Positions 1-11,202 of a stretch of DNA of 64,000 bases are shown in pieces (positions within the stretch are counted from its first letter, which is position 1; each line of letters opens with the position of its first letter). The notes beneath the pieces were generated by a model. It was not told the origin of the DNA and searched no databases. It worked only from the letters and a program-made list of their open reading frames with translations. A program made the translations under genes and the position numbers. Origin of the DNA: Yarrowia lipolytica (taxonomy: Eukaryota; Ascomycota; Dipodascomycetes; Dipodascales); contig NC_090774.1 of NCBI RefSeq assembly GCF_001761485.1, forward strand, positions 1,302,001-1,366,000, in the 5' to 3' direction.

Positions 1-1382
1 CGCTCCAGATCTGTGACCATTGTAGTCCTGGCAGTACGGTACTTGTAATGGTTGCATGTACTCGTACTCGTAGGGCCCACTACACTGTATGCTATTTTCG
101 TCACACCTATTTATGGATCTGCCGAGGACGAGAAACGAACGACCAACGACGAACGAACGAAAAATTGACAAACGAAAAATGGACAAGCGAAAAGTGGATA
201 TGGGCTGCTTATATAAGCCGGAATCCCACACAATTCCCTTATAGGACTTGGATAAACACGGCCATTTAATATCTGGTGCCCGAAGTGGGTCATATGGGGC
301 TGGGACTACAGTATCAAGGGGCTGGTGATAATATTTTTAGACGTCGACATTTTGAGTGTGGAGGTTTGAACGGAGATCTGTTTGAAGAAGTTGTAGTGTA
401 CAAGTACATAGTGTACAAGTAGAGACAGCAGTTGTTCACGTCAAGAGATGTTGAAAGATTACATTTGTACAATGTGTGTGATTCAGGAGATTGAGGAGTC
501 TTTGGCCTCTTTATGGTGCTCCTACTTGTAACTATACTGGAACTCCTGAAGCCCACTCTGAGTTATGCATCGTTTGACTCTTCTGGTGTGCGATACTACA
601 GCACAGGTAGGTACAAGGGGAAGAGTTGTTGTTATTATATGGGAACCAGGCTGGCGATCGGGTTATTATTTGCTGGTTTTGTGGCATACTGTAGTTTCAA
701 GGCTTGGTGGACTGGGTGGTTGCGGAGGTATCGTTAGACAATCTACAATATGTAGTGTAGTTAAGTTAGTTGATATCTTGAGGGATTTGTCATAACGAGT
801 GCAGTAGTTGTAAGTAGTACGCAAGTAAGGCGGCTAGAATTAACAGGAAAGTTGTTATAATCGGTTTTTCCAATTATCCTCGACTATAACTAATCTCTTT
901 CACTTATTATCTTACAGTAGTATCCACCTTCTCACCTACATCGTCAAAATACATAACGCCAGTGCTTGTATAATCAATGATGGTGAAACGGTACCTCATT
1001 CTAAACGGCTCGTGTTTTTCATAATTTCGAGATTTTAAACATACAATTCAAATCCTTACCGTGTTGTTATTTGTATCTTCAACTTCAATTTTCTATAATA
1101 CCGATATTACCCCTTTTGAATCTCTTCTCCACCCCTTCTGGCCCCCCCACCCCCCTCCTCCAAAAAGCTGCTTACTAACAACTCTATTTTATGCATGCCT
1201 TTTCCACACTCCAGGGTCGCACGATCCTGGCCATGAGCACCTCAGCATCATCACACTATCGCTAGCAACCGCACACAGAACGACATCGAACAGCATCTCA
1301 CACAAACACAACCCCTCTGCATCATCATACACATAAACATCCATCCGTCCCCCTCACCACATTCACAATACCGTCGATATCG
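1..1382. other. Intergenic region upstream of MED19, with a small repeat and a TATA box
   Basis: No convincing gene is seen here; the short open frames have no family features. Positions 120-200 contain an imperfect repeat of ACGAAC/ACGAAAAA words, followed by TATATAAG at 210-217. Several GTAC-type words (for example GTACAAGTAC near 401) occur. From about 1120 the sequence becomes C/T-rich and then CA-rich, as is usual for a yeast promoter and leader just before a start codon. Confidence 0.6.
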
Positions 1383-1928
1383 ATGCCCAACTACTACCTT
1401 GCTGACGACACAAAGTACACCCGTCCTTCGACGTCGGCCATGTCCAACCTCACAGAGTTGTGTGGGCTCAAGGGCCTGGCGGACTCGATGGCGCGGTTCG
1501 ACCCCGTGACCGGCGAAAAAAACAAGCTGCGAAAGTCGTACAAAAACCAACTGCTAGATCTCACGGGCAAGTTTGACATTCCGTCCCAGCCATCACTGGT
1601 TCGAATCATCCGAGACCCCGTTCTGGCAGAGACCGGAGGCAAGTCGCTGTCTGTGTTCGATCGAGATTTGCTGTCACGTGGTCTGGACTTTGACGCCACT
1701 CCCAGCACGGGCATTCCCGGATTCAACCCGGCCATGCTGGGTATGCCTGGTCCTGGGAAGCCCGGAATTGGTCCCCAGGTCGGAGGCAACAGACTACTGT
1801 CGGTGCGAAAGAGCTACAACACGGAGTCAGCAAGGGAGAGTAGTAACAACGAAGAGACCCCGATGGCGAGACGCAAGCGAAAGGGAGACGATGATACCGA
1901 CGGAGAGAGACGGCGCAAGAGAAAGTGA
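1383..1928 (+). CDS. MED19: Mediator complex subunit MED19 (Rox3)
   Basis: This is a 181-residue protein. Residues 20-70 carry the fungal Med19/Rox3 core, including LRKSYKNQLLDLTGKF, the best conserved block of the family. The N-terminus (MPNYYLADDTKYT) matches the tyrosine-rich start of Rox3, which supports ATG 1383. The C-terminal 25 residues are very basic (MARRKRKGDDDTDGERRRKRK-like) and resemble a nuclear localisation tail. By family knowledge it sits in the head/middle region of Mediator and links gene-specific regulators to RNA polymerase II. It is slightly shorter than the S. cerevisiae protein (about 220 residues). No intron is needed. Identification rests on the core motif and is quite sure. 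Confidence 0.9.
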   Translation: MPNYYLADDTKYTRPSTSAMSNLTELCGLKGLADSMARFDPVTGEKNKLRKSYKNQLLDLTGKFDIPSQPSLVRIIRDPVLAETGGKSLSVFDRDLLSRGLDFDATPSTGIPGFNPAMLGMPGPGKPGIGPQVGGNRLLSVRKSYNTESARESSNNEETPMARRKRKGDDDTDGERRRKRK

Positions 1929-4720
1929 GATTAGTACAGTTGAGGGCGTATTGTGGGGTCTACTGAGACCTCGCCATGTGACTGAGGCTGTACAAACGTG
2001 CTGATAGTGCGACAGTTCGGGGTGCCTGTTACTGGTACCTCTGGCTAAGTAGAAGCGGCGAAGGTGGTTAAGCACTGTAAAAGAGCCAACCAAGTGTGAC
2101 CACACTGGGAGCTGAATGGCATGAAGGCACACTACAGTTGGAGTTACACCGTCAGCTGGTCGATGTACTCTTCATCGAACCACTCTTCTACGATTATTTA
2201 TATACACAGTGTTCCTACTGTTTCTAGAATACATTTTGTTCATAGGTGTATGAAGGCAAGCCAGATGTACAAGTCGACCCTGCATGAATGGAAGGCCGGG
2301 AGAAGTCATAAGGAAGAGACACTTGCAGTTGGACGAGGTTGTAGGCGATGTATACTTTTAGTTGGATCTATAGGTAACCAGCGGGTACAGTAGATGTGAT
2401 GTTTATGAAGTGGGAACTATATATAGATGCAGTCTTGTATAATAGATGCGATCCCTATTGACTTTATCATGATATACAGTAGTTACATAGTCGTATTGTA
2501 GATGACTGTATGGACTTGTAGCAAACAAACAGATCTAAGTTGTAGAGCTACTTGTGACAGTTACTATACTGAGACCATCTGTCATCCTAAGGATTCGTTT
2601 GGAAGCTGTTTCCAACTGAAAAATTCTTGGTTTAATCCCTCGTATAGCTCAGTTCTCCATCTCACTAGTATACGAGAGATTGGCCGACGGGATCGTACTC
2701 ATTGACCAGTGTAACAGTGGGTGTAACCTGGATAATGCCTCGGTCTGAGACCCGGTCTAACAAATGCTTCTAACCGTACTTGTAGCAACTACTCGGTGTC
2801 TTTTCGGGGAAGACAGACTACGAGTCTGTGCAGACAGACCTACATCACAGTTGTTTCCATTGGCCGGATTTTAACGGAGCGGCTATGGCAACGTTGTGGG
2901 TCTCTTGTGCCGTCTTTGCTGCTTCAGCGACGGTGTTCCTGCCGAGCACGACGATCGCGGTCTTCCTGTGACGTCACCAAGTCGGTTTCATGGTGGCTCT
3001 AGTTTTTCGCTTTGCTCTCTTTCCTCCGCTGGAGGTTGAGTTCCGGTCGGCTCCGGGTCGGCTCGAATAGGTACTGGTAGGACTGTGTAGACAGACTTAG
3101 TTTGGGCTTACTTTTGGCAACGGTTCTCGCTTAAACAACGCGGCTTGCACTTGGCCTAGCTATACCAAGGAGCAACTCGTATAGGGGGGGCTCGGAAATG
3201 GACATGTTCTGTACATGCGACGGTGTTGCCCGCTTGTTGAGACGACCCCCATCCCAGCACTTGTCCGCAACAGGGCCTGTGACGTCAGTTAAGTCCGGTG
3301 AGTAGGTTTTTGGACCGCGCTAAATGGCCATCTCCGTTTTTCATTGTCGCTTCTTTTCACACTTTTTTTCACACTTTTTTTTTTTTTTTCTCAACGCCAA
3401 TTTACGTCATTAAGTCTAGACCTCCAGTTAGCCTTCTTGGTCAGCCTGGGGAAACCATGCCGCACCACACGGACGTCCGTGACCAGCGGTCATGGGACAC
3501 AAGTTACAAGGTAGTCGTTTCAGCTAAGCGTAAAGACTGGCTTGCAAACAATGCCCCGGATGTGCGTCATGAGCCGTGTCTTTCTCAAGTGACTTGGGGA
3601 TATTTTATTATCTGGAGCTGGCGCGAACCCCACCCCCCTTCATATTAGCTTACAGGCACGATATTACTCCCGAAAATTCCCTCATATCTGGTCGGGATAA
3701 ATATGAAGAGAGAGAAAGGCACTAAACCAAAGACAGTACATACTTGTCCAAGCGGCCGGCAGCTGTCAAGGAGCTCCCACTACCCTATTTAATCCGGCGT
3801 GCCTCGACGTGCTTGCCCGGGCCGTAGTCACTGTGCTTTTTTTGCTCAAGTTTTTCCGAATTCTGCATGGTTCAACGGGTTTGGGTCTTGTTGGAGCCAC
3901 TGGGCGTGCGCTGTGCGCTAGTCTGGTGCCCACAGCGTTATGGGGTTAGCACACCGTTCAAGTATATGCCATGTAATTAGGCGATATTCTTCGGATAAAT
4001 GGACAGGCGGATAAACGGATAAAAACGGATAAACCAAGCACATACAGGCGCGGCATGGGCAGCACCGCACAAGATCCACATCCAGCCCCACATGACAAAC
4101 GCCGAGGCCCATTGCATACATTCCGGATTAATAGTTTAGGCTACAGTCTACTGCAGAGTGCGAAGAAAAAAACAAAGTGTGGATGCCTTTTTTGGGTTCA
4201 CACTGACGTAGGTTTGTCCCAGACCCAACTCTGCTAGAGGTCTTTGTTAGCCGACGAGAACAGCATAATTACCGGGGAAAACAGGATGGGTCCAAAACGG
4301 GCTGGAGAAGAGGTGAGGAGGTGGAAGCAACGGGAAAATGTTCTGGGGGACGTAAGCAGTTGATTCGCGTTTCCGGCGTGTCCGTGCGCCGTCTCGTCAC
4401 CATTCTGGCTCTCTCCACCTCGGCCCCCACCAGCTGGTTCCCCAAGCATCTTCCCCAATCCACGTGAGCTAAATCGCGGAGAAAAAAAAGTCTGAATCCA
4501 AACTGTGCATTAACTCTAATGCAATGTTGTGTGTTGTGGTCCCGAGACTGGGGGTGTATATATCGTGGACCTTGCCCTCGATTCGGTCTGCATCCTTTCT
4601 CCCCCACCGCATCCCCATTCCCCGTATTTTTTGGCCCTCTGCGCACAAAAATACAGCCCCCACTCGCAACACAAAGACGATTTCCGCACACATTCACATT
4701 CTACACATCCATCTTCCATC
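1929..4720. other. Intergenic region, MED19 to glutaredoxin-like gene
   Basis: No supported gene is present in this 2.8-kb stretch. It holds a poly-T run near 3369-3390, a GGATAAA-type short repeat at about 4000-4035, and two TGACGTCA-like sites (near 2962 and 3281). TATATAT at 4557-4563 is a likely TATA element for the gene starting at 4721. A stretch near 2633-2690 vaguely resembles parts of a tRNA but does not fold as one. Confidence 0.5.
4557..4563 (+). promoter_or_regulatory. TATA box of the glutaredoxin-like gene
   Basis: The sequence TATATAT lies about 160 bp upstream of ATG 4721, followed by a C-rich leader. It is the only good TATA match in the proximal promoter. Confidence 0.45.
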
Positions 4721-5068
4721 ATGACCGACACATCCTACGTTAACACCATCCACGAGGGAAACAACAAGGCACGCGACCTGGTGAAGAAGCACAAGGTGCT
4801 GGTGGTTGGTGTCTCTTGGGCCGCTGGCTTTGCCGAGATTGTCGCCGACGCCAAGAAGGCATACCCTGACACCTTTGTGGTGGAGTTTGACAAGCTGGAC
4901 AATGCTCTTGACAAGCTGGAGCTGCAAAAGTCCTTCCGAAACATCACGGACCACTGCGTGACCCCCGACATTTTTGTCAATGGCAAGGACTTGGGCACCT
5001 CCGAGGAGATTTTCGAGCTGCAGCGAGCCGGAAAGCTCTCTGAAACCATCAAGAAGGCCCTGGTCTAA
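4721..5068 (+). CDS. Glutaredoxin-fold protein lacking the CPYC active site
   Basis: This is a 115-residue protein the size of a classical dithiol glutaredoxin. The fold signals are clear: a leading helix (residues 8-24), strand KVLVVGVS (25-32), strand FVVEFDKLD (52-60), the cis-proline region VTPDIFVNGKDLG (80-92) and a last helix ending GKLSETIKKAL. Where a glutaredoxin has CPYC the protein reads AAGF (residues 34-37), so both redox cysteines are absent. The only cysteine is C79, next to the cis-proline loop. Classical glutathione-dependent reduction is therefore not expected. It could be a binding or regulatory module, or could use C79; neither can be decided here. ATG 4721 is chosen because upstream codons lie in the TATA/leader region and do not resemble the family. 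Confidence 0.8.
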   Translation: MTDTSYVNTIHEGNNKARDLVKKHKVLVVGVSWAAGFAEIVADAKKAYPDTFVVEFDKLDNALDKLELQKSFRNITDHCVTPDIFVNGKDLGTSEEIFELQRAGKLSETIKKALV

Positions 5069-6175
5069 GCGGTCCAAGCGCACTTGACCAGACCATTAAG
5101 CATGAAACCACCCCCCAAAAAAGAAACGCATGATTCAGAGTGAATCATGGACGATTGACGACGAGAGATTGTACATTACCATCTGTAATAGACCCATACT
5201 GACTGAATAAATGATGATTACCCATTAGAAGGCCTATGGCCATTGTACAGTACAAGTAATATACAAGCACCGGTACTCTGGCTCAACACCCCTCAGGAAC
5301 GGCATTTCGTTCAGCAGACTCACTTCAACAGACTCACTTCCCCACCAATTACCCCAACATATTACCCCATTCTTCAGCACTCCATGTTTCTTGTTTGACA
5401 GCGGCCATTTTTCTCTTGACTTTGCGCCCATATCCAATCGATGACTCTTATCTCATGCTTTGTTGACGGGTTTGACTTTGGTTTTCGTATTGAGGGAAAA
5501 TCGCAATGTGAAAGAAGCGACCGCTACAGAAACGGGAAACGAAAAACGAAAAGCACCTCCGTCTGCAGAAGGACGTTTAGAAGCAGGGAGACATGTGGCG
5601 GTGGCAGATAAGACAGAGGGGGGAGCTCGATGGAGGCTGCGGACGAGCTGTTACAGTTACTCGTGATTCGGCCCATCAAAATATATTTTTTCTCGACCCC
5701 ACTCTAATTACCCCGCCACATCCATCTCAGTTACCATCTCTGGGGTTGTCTCTGGGGTATCTCCAAGCTTAGCCTTAAGTACACAAACACTGCGAGTTGG
5801 TCTCTTTTCGTCCTTCTTCGTTGTGCTTTCTTTTTCCACTCAAATTACCCGGCTCACGGACTTATCGGGGATATGTGGGTACCGCTAAAGTAGCCTAATA
5901 AAACCTTGTGAGTAACCCTGATTCACATTACTGTGTTAATGTTCACGCTACGGAAGGAGCCGGAAAGGACAGGTTATGAGTGGGTTGGTTGTGTAGTCAG
6001 CAATTCCCACAAAAGAGCAAAAGTCAGACGTCTGTCGTGATTAGCAGCGCTACTTTGCTGTGCTTGGTCGTAGTACCACAACTTTGCTCCTCTGCAGTTT
6101 TAACTATACCCATACTGATATGCCCACTCGTAGTTGAAAACCACACTATGTACTGATCAGAATTTAGTTACACCC
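5069..6175. other. Intergenic region, glutaredoxin-like gene to DCAF4-like gene
   Basis: No gene is supported. The 3' flank of the upstream gene contains GTACAGTACAAGTAATATAC-like words around 5245-5265. A GTGAGT at about 5908 looks like an intron donor, but I found no matching CTAAC-AG acceptor before the next start codon. Confidence 0.5.
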
Positions 6176-7504
6176 ATGCCACCAAAACTGCCGGGCTTTT
6201 ACTACGATGAAGAGCGCAAAAAGTACTTCAAGATAGTAAAGACGGGCCAGGCGACATCTGCATCGCAGGATTACTCGATTTCGGCGGTGGAAAACACCAA
6301 ACGGCAAAAGACCAGAGAACGGAAATTTCACAGAACGGAGCAACGACATGTTCGAAAACCCACAGCTCCTAAAATCGACAAGATTGTGCTTCCAAAACAC
6401 TCGGTCCACGTGACCAGTCGCGACACGTTCCATACCCAGCTCCAGCGGTATCTGCATTGTCGAGAAATGGGTACTTTACAGCCTGGCTTTCAGAGCCGTC
6501 TTGAGTCTCGGGCTTTGGGATCGTTGATTCGGGTCACAGACGTGGAACAGGTGGGCCAGGTGAGTGGACGAGACGACGTGACCGCCATTGCTTTGGACGA
6601 GGAGAATGGAGATGTATTTACTGGCAGAGCCTCGGGGATCGTCAATGCTGTTCGTCGAGGCAGCTCTTTGATTCGAGAGTCGTATATCAGACGCATTCCC
6701 GACAATGGCACCATAGGCACGGTTATTGGCATCAACTACAATCCACGCACCCGGTTCCTATGGTCTCTATCTCAAGGTATGCATTCTGTGCTTTGTGGAG
6801 GGATATCTGAAGACACTTACAACGACTCCCTGTTCTACGATTTGCACAGCATGACCAGGCTGCAGCTGTGGGACGACAAGTGTGTGTTTTCATGTGCACA
6901 GAGCCCCGAAGGAGATATTCTTCTGGGTCTCAACAGCCAGATACAGACGTTTACAGGTACTGCTGGGTTGCATCGTCTCCATGCCATTGATATGAAGAGT
7001 GACGCAACTTCTGTGTGTTATGAGCAAGAGCAGGTGGTTTTTGCCGGCTGCCGAGACGGAAATCTACGTCAGATTGATCTCCGTGAAGATCGCAAAGGCA
7101 AGCGGGTCAGGAGTCCGTTTCGAATCTCCTCTCCCGTGACCAATATTGGAGCACAGGGCAATTTTGTGGCTTGTACGGGTTTGCAAGGGGTTGTCACTGT
7201 GTTTGACCGGCGGATAGAGAAGCAGTCTTTATGGACGGCCTCTTACAAGAACGACTGTACGTTCCGACATGGTTTTGCTCTTGATCCTAGTGGACGTCTG
7301 ATGATGGTGGCTAATGACGATCAGACAGTCCAGCTGTTTAATCTGGCTGGAGGAGAGGAGAACTGGGGTGGATCTGCCGCCAACCTTGTGAGCTCGGTCA
7401 ACGGACACCGGTTTGCTGACAATCTGGCCTGCATCCGATGGACTGAAGGCGGCGTTGTGGCCGGTGGAGGAACTAATTTATATTTTATGAGCGACCGCTC
7501 GTAA
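6176..7504 (+). CDS. WD40-repeat protein, DCAF4/WDR21-like
   Basis: This is a 442-residue protein. It opens with PGFYYDEERKKYFKI at residues 6-20, the hallmark N-terminal motif of the DCAF4 (WDR21) family. A basic linker follows, then degenerate WD40 blades from about residue 130 to the end (for example VTAIALDEENGDVFTGRASG, VFAGCRDGNLRQIDLRE, VVTVFDRRI and HGFALDPSGRLMMVANDDQ). In other organisms DCAF4 proteins act as substrate receptors for Cul4-DDB1 ubiquitin ligases; whether that holds in this yeast is inference. ATG 6176 is the first ATG of the frame and sits just before the family motif. Blade number cannot be fixed by eye. Confidence 0.75.
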   Translation: MPPKLPGFYYDEERKKYFKIVKTGQATSASQDYSISAVENTKRQKTRERKFHRTEQRHVRKPTAPKIDKIVLPKHSVHVTSRDTFHTQLQRYLHCREMGTLQPGFQSRLESRALGSLIRVTDVEQVGQVSGRDDVTAIALDEENGDVFTGRASGIVNAVRRGSSLIRESYIRRIPDNGTIGTVIGINYNPRTRFLWSLSQGMHSVLCGGISEDTYNDSLFYDLHSMTRLQLWDDKCVFSCAQSPEGDILLGLNSQIQTFTGTAGLHRLHAIDMKSDATSVCYEQEQVVFAGCRDGNLRQIDLREDRKGKRVRSPFRISSPVTNIGAQGNFVACTGLQGVVTVFDRRIEKQSLWTASYKNDCTFRHGFALDPSGRLMMVANDDQTVQLFNLAGGEENWGGSAANLVSSVNGHRFADNLACIRWTEGGVVAGGGTNLYFMSDRS

Positions 7505-10474
7505 GCTAATGTACTTATTCGACAAGGTCTTACGTATGAGAGTGGGCTGGGCGGCACGGTGACTGTAGAGTGACTTCTGAAGCTACAAAACACAGCAGAA
7601 ACCGGATTTAGGGTGGGTGTGACCATGGACCAGAGAACTAACCAGTAGCTACTGTTTGAAAGACTTGCTGGTGTCTGTGCGCCGCTACCATAGCGAGTAA
7701 GATGCCGCTTGTGAATGAAATGGATCAACATCAGTTGGATCACCCCTTCTGACCGAATCTCCCGATATGATTTCGGCTATCGGGAAATTTCATCCCATTC
7801 TGACCACAGTCAGAGTCTAACTAAACGCGCAGGGTTAGTTGAACTATAATGAGACAAGTGGAGAACCAAGTGAGTGCATATTCAGCAATACTGTATGGAC
7901 AAGTCTAGAGCTGTCTCTCATGGTATCTTTGACGACCCCATCCCGTCTATATACCGGTGCTATCGATAATCCCGCCCTCCATATTCCACCAACCACCATT
8001 TTTTCATACCATCCTAACTAGCCAGCCCATCTCCATCCGCTGATTGGCCCAGTAGCTAGCCCCAACTACAGGTAGCTACAGGCACCGTATCGATACAGCC
8101 TAAGGACTGGTCACACTACAAGTCCAGTATGAGTGCAGTACTTGTATATTGTACAAAACATTCGTAACAAATCTCCTATTAATATCCCCGACCCCTGAAC
8201 AGCGACGAATGGCAAGTTCCGTATTGACCCTGTTTGAAGCTGGTGATAATAAAGCTGTACAGTCACGCTGCATGAAAAAATAAATCATACAGCGTGCCAA
8301 GTGTAACTCGTACCAATACGGTAAGCGAAAGATGTTCGTCGGTACCAATACCACTGAAAGTACAGTCATGACAGCCTGGTCCATTCGTGTGTGATTATGT
8401 AATCGGAAACCTTATTGTGCGGGCCTCAGATCAACGTTTGCTGTGGCATGTATTTGCTGGATTATACGAGCTGGAGCAAATAGTGGGGGCGGGTAGAGAG
8501 GGGAGGGGCTATGACAAGTTACAACCAATCTCCTAGGCAACATATTGAAGCTAAAGCGGGTGCCTCATCTTGGCTGTGTCTGTCTACCCTGGATAGACAT
8601 GTCTTGGATCAACAAGTGTGTGTGTGTGTGTGGGCCACTCTCTGGTCTGTTGGTTGTTATGTTGCAGGAGTGGCCAAAGTTTAGCCACAGCCTGTAAAAT
8701 ACACTTTGGGCCCACCCCGGTCACATCGGGCGCCACGGTAGCCACGAGCAGCGCCCGGACGAGCAAAAACGTCGGAGAAAAAAGATAGCGTGGGCACTGG
8801 TCCGTGGCTGCTGGAATCTGCCGCGAAGAGATGGACAAGACAAATTTTGGAGTCAGCTGGATATCTTGCATGAGGCATGCATCTCCTGTTATCGCAACAC
8901 CTTATTTTAGAGTGCATGTGAATAAGCCCGCCAACCAACACAAAGCGGTTGGGATAAATTAGGCTCCGTCAACGCCAAGGATTTCTGTTGTCACGGTTAC
9001 TTATTGCGAGGACGGCGGTGAGACGAAAATGATGGCCGAGAGATGTAAGATGTGGTAAACGGGCGGCGCACGGTCGTGTGACGGCTCAGTGTAGCTGTTG
9101 TCGGTGTGTTGCTGTTGCTGTTTATGACGTCATCTATCCATTGCCTTGTTGTGGACTTGTTGTACATGTGTGGCGGATCAAGAATATGGCCTAAATTGCC
9201 GAGATTGCCCCAATCTTGCGGGCCAAAAATTGCCCCATAAACTGCAGCTGGCGTGGAAATTGCGAAAATTGCGCCTCAGGTCCGTTGGCTCCCTTTCCAG
9301 CCGCAGGGGTGGATGAAATATGCAGTTTGTCACTGAGGTTGCAAATAGGCTTCTTTAGCAAGTGAGACGGGGACGGGGGCGACGACGGGGTTTGTGGCGG
9401 TAGTTTGGCGGATATGGGGGCATGGTTGTGGTCGCGTTGGAGCGCTGATTCCGGATCACTTTTCAGAATCGGAAAAAGGCCACTATTGGCCGCCGTAGAA
9501 GTCCCCTCCACACTGACCTGTCCATATACACCTCCCAATCAGCCCGCACAACTCTAACATGTCTTGCGCTTAATGAAGACCCCAATTGACATCCACCACG
9601 TATGTGTATGTTTCACTGTCGTCTGGCGGAGGGTGTAAGGGCCTCTGAGGCCCGGGTTTGCAGCTGCCGGGTCGAGAAAGGACACGTGTAGCCCAGGTAG
9701 CCCGTGTAGCCCGCGTGGGTCCCCTTCGTTATGCCCACGGCGCTCCCCAGCCCGCTGTAGTAACCTCTTTGCCCTTTGCCCGTGGTCCTAGACTCAGAGA
9801 AGCTACTGCACATCCCCGATCCGACCCTTTGCAGAACTTTGCATCTTTTGGCAGGTTGGGTTTGAGTAACCATCCAGAGCGAGACTACTGTAGACTGAGA
9901 GAGACTGCGAGACAGAAGGAGAAAGAGACCCATGTTCCATAGACTGAGTGTGGGGCTATCGATGGAGAGGTTGGAGACCCGGAGCGCGATTGGGGCAGCC
10001 AAAGAAGACCGCGAAACAAGCCAACAAGCGCCCCAGGTCTCCTCCCTGACAGCCTGCGGTAGACTCCAGCACTCTGGTTTGTGCTGTTCCGCCTCATGCG
10101 TTATTTGCCAACAGAGTCGAGGCTAGGGCTCAAATATATTTTAAACCTAATACCCCCTAATATCCAGAGAGGGGAGGAGGTGAGGTGACAGTCGCGGGCT
10201 GATTGCGAGGATCCGGGCTCGGAAAACAGCAGAGATCAGCTCGCCCGGTCTCCAGCACCACAACCATACCGCTTTTGCCCTTATCCTTCGCCCGCATGGC
10301 CCACCGCCAACCAGTCTTTGCTCGCCGTGTGAGGTGAGGGCTGCAGACCTTGTGCTTATTTATATCTACCGAATTTAAACCCACGGGCTTAGCTAGAAAC
10401 TTGACCACATCTTCTTGTATTGCCTCATTCAAAACCGACCTCTTGTAGACCTTCGGACCACATTGAGGGCCTTT
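7505..10474. other. Long intergenic region upstream of the PUF4-like gene
   Basis: About 3 kb without a supportable gene. It contains a (TG)n run at about 8611-8630, a perfect ATGACGTCAT palindrome at 9124-9133 (a CRE/ATF-type bZIP site) and scattered GTAC words near 8121-8160. An isolated CTAACCAG (7638-7645), which matches a splice acceptor, has no usable coding exon after it. Confidence 0.5.
9124..9133. promoter_or_regulatory. Perfect CRE/ATF-type palindrome
   Basis: ATGACGTCAT is the full palindromic site bound by CREB/ATF-family bZIP factors. It lies about 1.35 kb upstream of the proposed PUF4 leader exon, so its target is uncertain. Confidence 0.3.
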
Positions 10475-11178
10475 ATGGTGAGTATCACAGCGACGACAGA
10501 GCCCACACACAGCACTCCTGCCAGCAGCGAAAACAGCCCACAAAACCCCCCGCCAGGAGCCGGTTCACACCCGGTCTCTGTCACTCAACAACTGAACCTG
10601 GTTGCGCCACAGCTCCAGAGCCACCAAGCCGGAAACTGCCATGACCGCGACTCCATACGGACTACACATAGCCCACACACACAGCCGGGCCCTTTCCGCA
10701 CCGCCACGTGCCCCTGATGGACCAGCTGCGGTGGTTGTCTTGGACGTCCTGTGCTGCACCAGTCTTCAATTTCAAGCGGTTCACACCTCGGCCTTGGTTT
10801 TTGGTAGTTAATGGTTGGAGCTAGCTACAGGGTTACAGACATTGATTGATCAAGAGCAAATTGCGGGATGATGTGTTGACGTTGCGTTTACGTGGCGACC
10901 ACAGAGCGTCTGTGACGAGCCCGACCCACGGCGACATCCGATCCACACTTGCGTTTTTAGTTGCCCCGTGTTACACTTACCACCACCCACAAGGTCCAGT
11001 TCTTTCACCTACAGTTTCACTACTTTGACCCAAGAGAAAGATGATCCCCTTGTGTGTGTGTGTAAGCTCCTACTGCACTCCCAACACCTTACTAACGTTA
11101 GACTTTTTGCCATCCCTAATCGCGGGGTAAAACACATTGCCTAATTCGGAATAATCTTATTTGCCACTTTTGATCCAG
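10475..11178 (+). promoter_or_regulatory. Probable leader exon and intron of the PUF4-like gene
   Basis: At 10475 an ATG is followed directly by the consensus donor GTGAGT (10478-10483). A CTAAC branch point with adjacent acceptor TAG ends at 11101, which fits the tight branch-to-acceptor spacing typical of Yarrowia introns. Splicing 10478-11101 would join the ATG to five codons and a TAA (11117-11119), giving a six-codon upstream ORF before the main ATG at 11203. A weaker acceptor CAG ending at 11178 would instead join that ATG in frame to the main protein, adding nine residues. This is inference from splice signals only. Confidence 0.5.
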
Positions 11179-11202
11179 ACCTCCTACCAAAACCCCCTTC
11201 AC

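Noticed and set aside
2633-2690. tRNA-like words (TATAGCTCAGTT, then CGACGGGATCG)
   Set aside because: The D-loop lacks GG, no TTCRA T-loop is in place and the ends do not pair into an acceptor stem.
7638-7645. CTAACCAG, a perfect splice acceptor
   Set aside because: It lies after the stop codon of the DCAF4-like gene, no donor pairs with it sensibly, and the following sequence has early stops.
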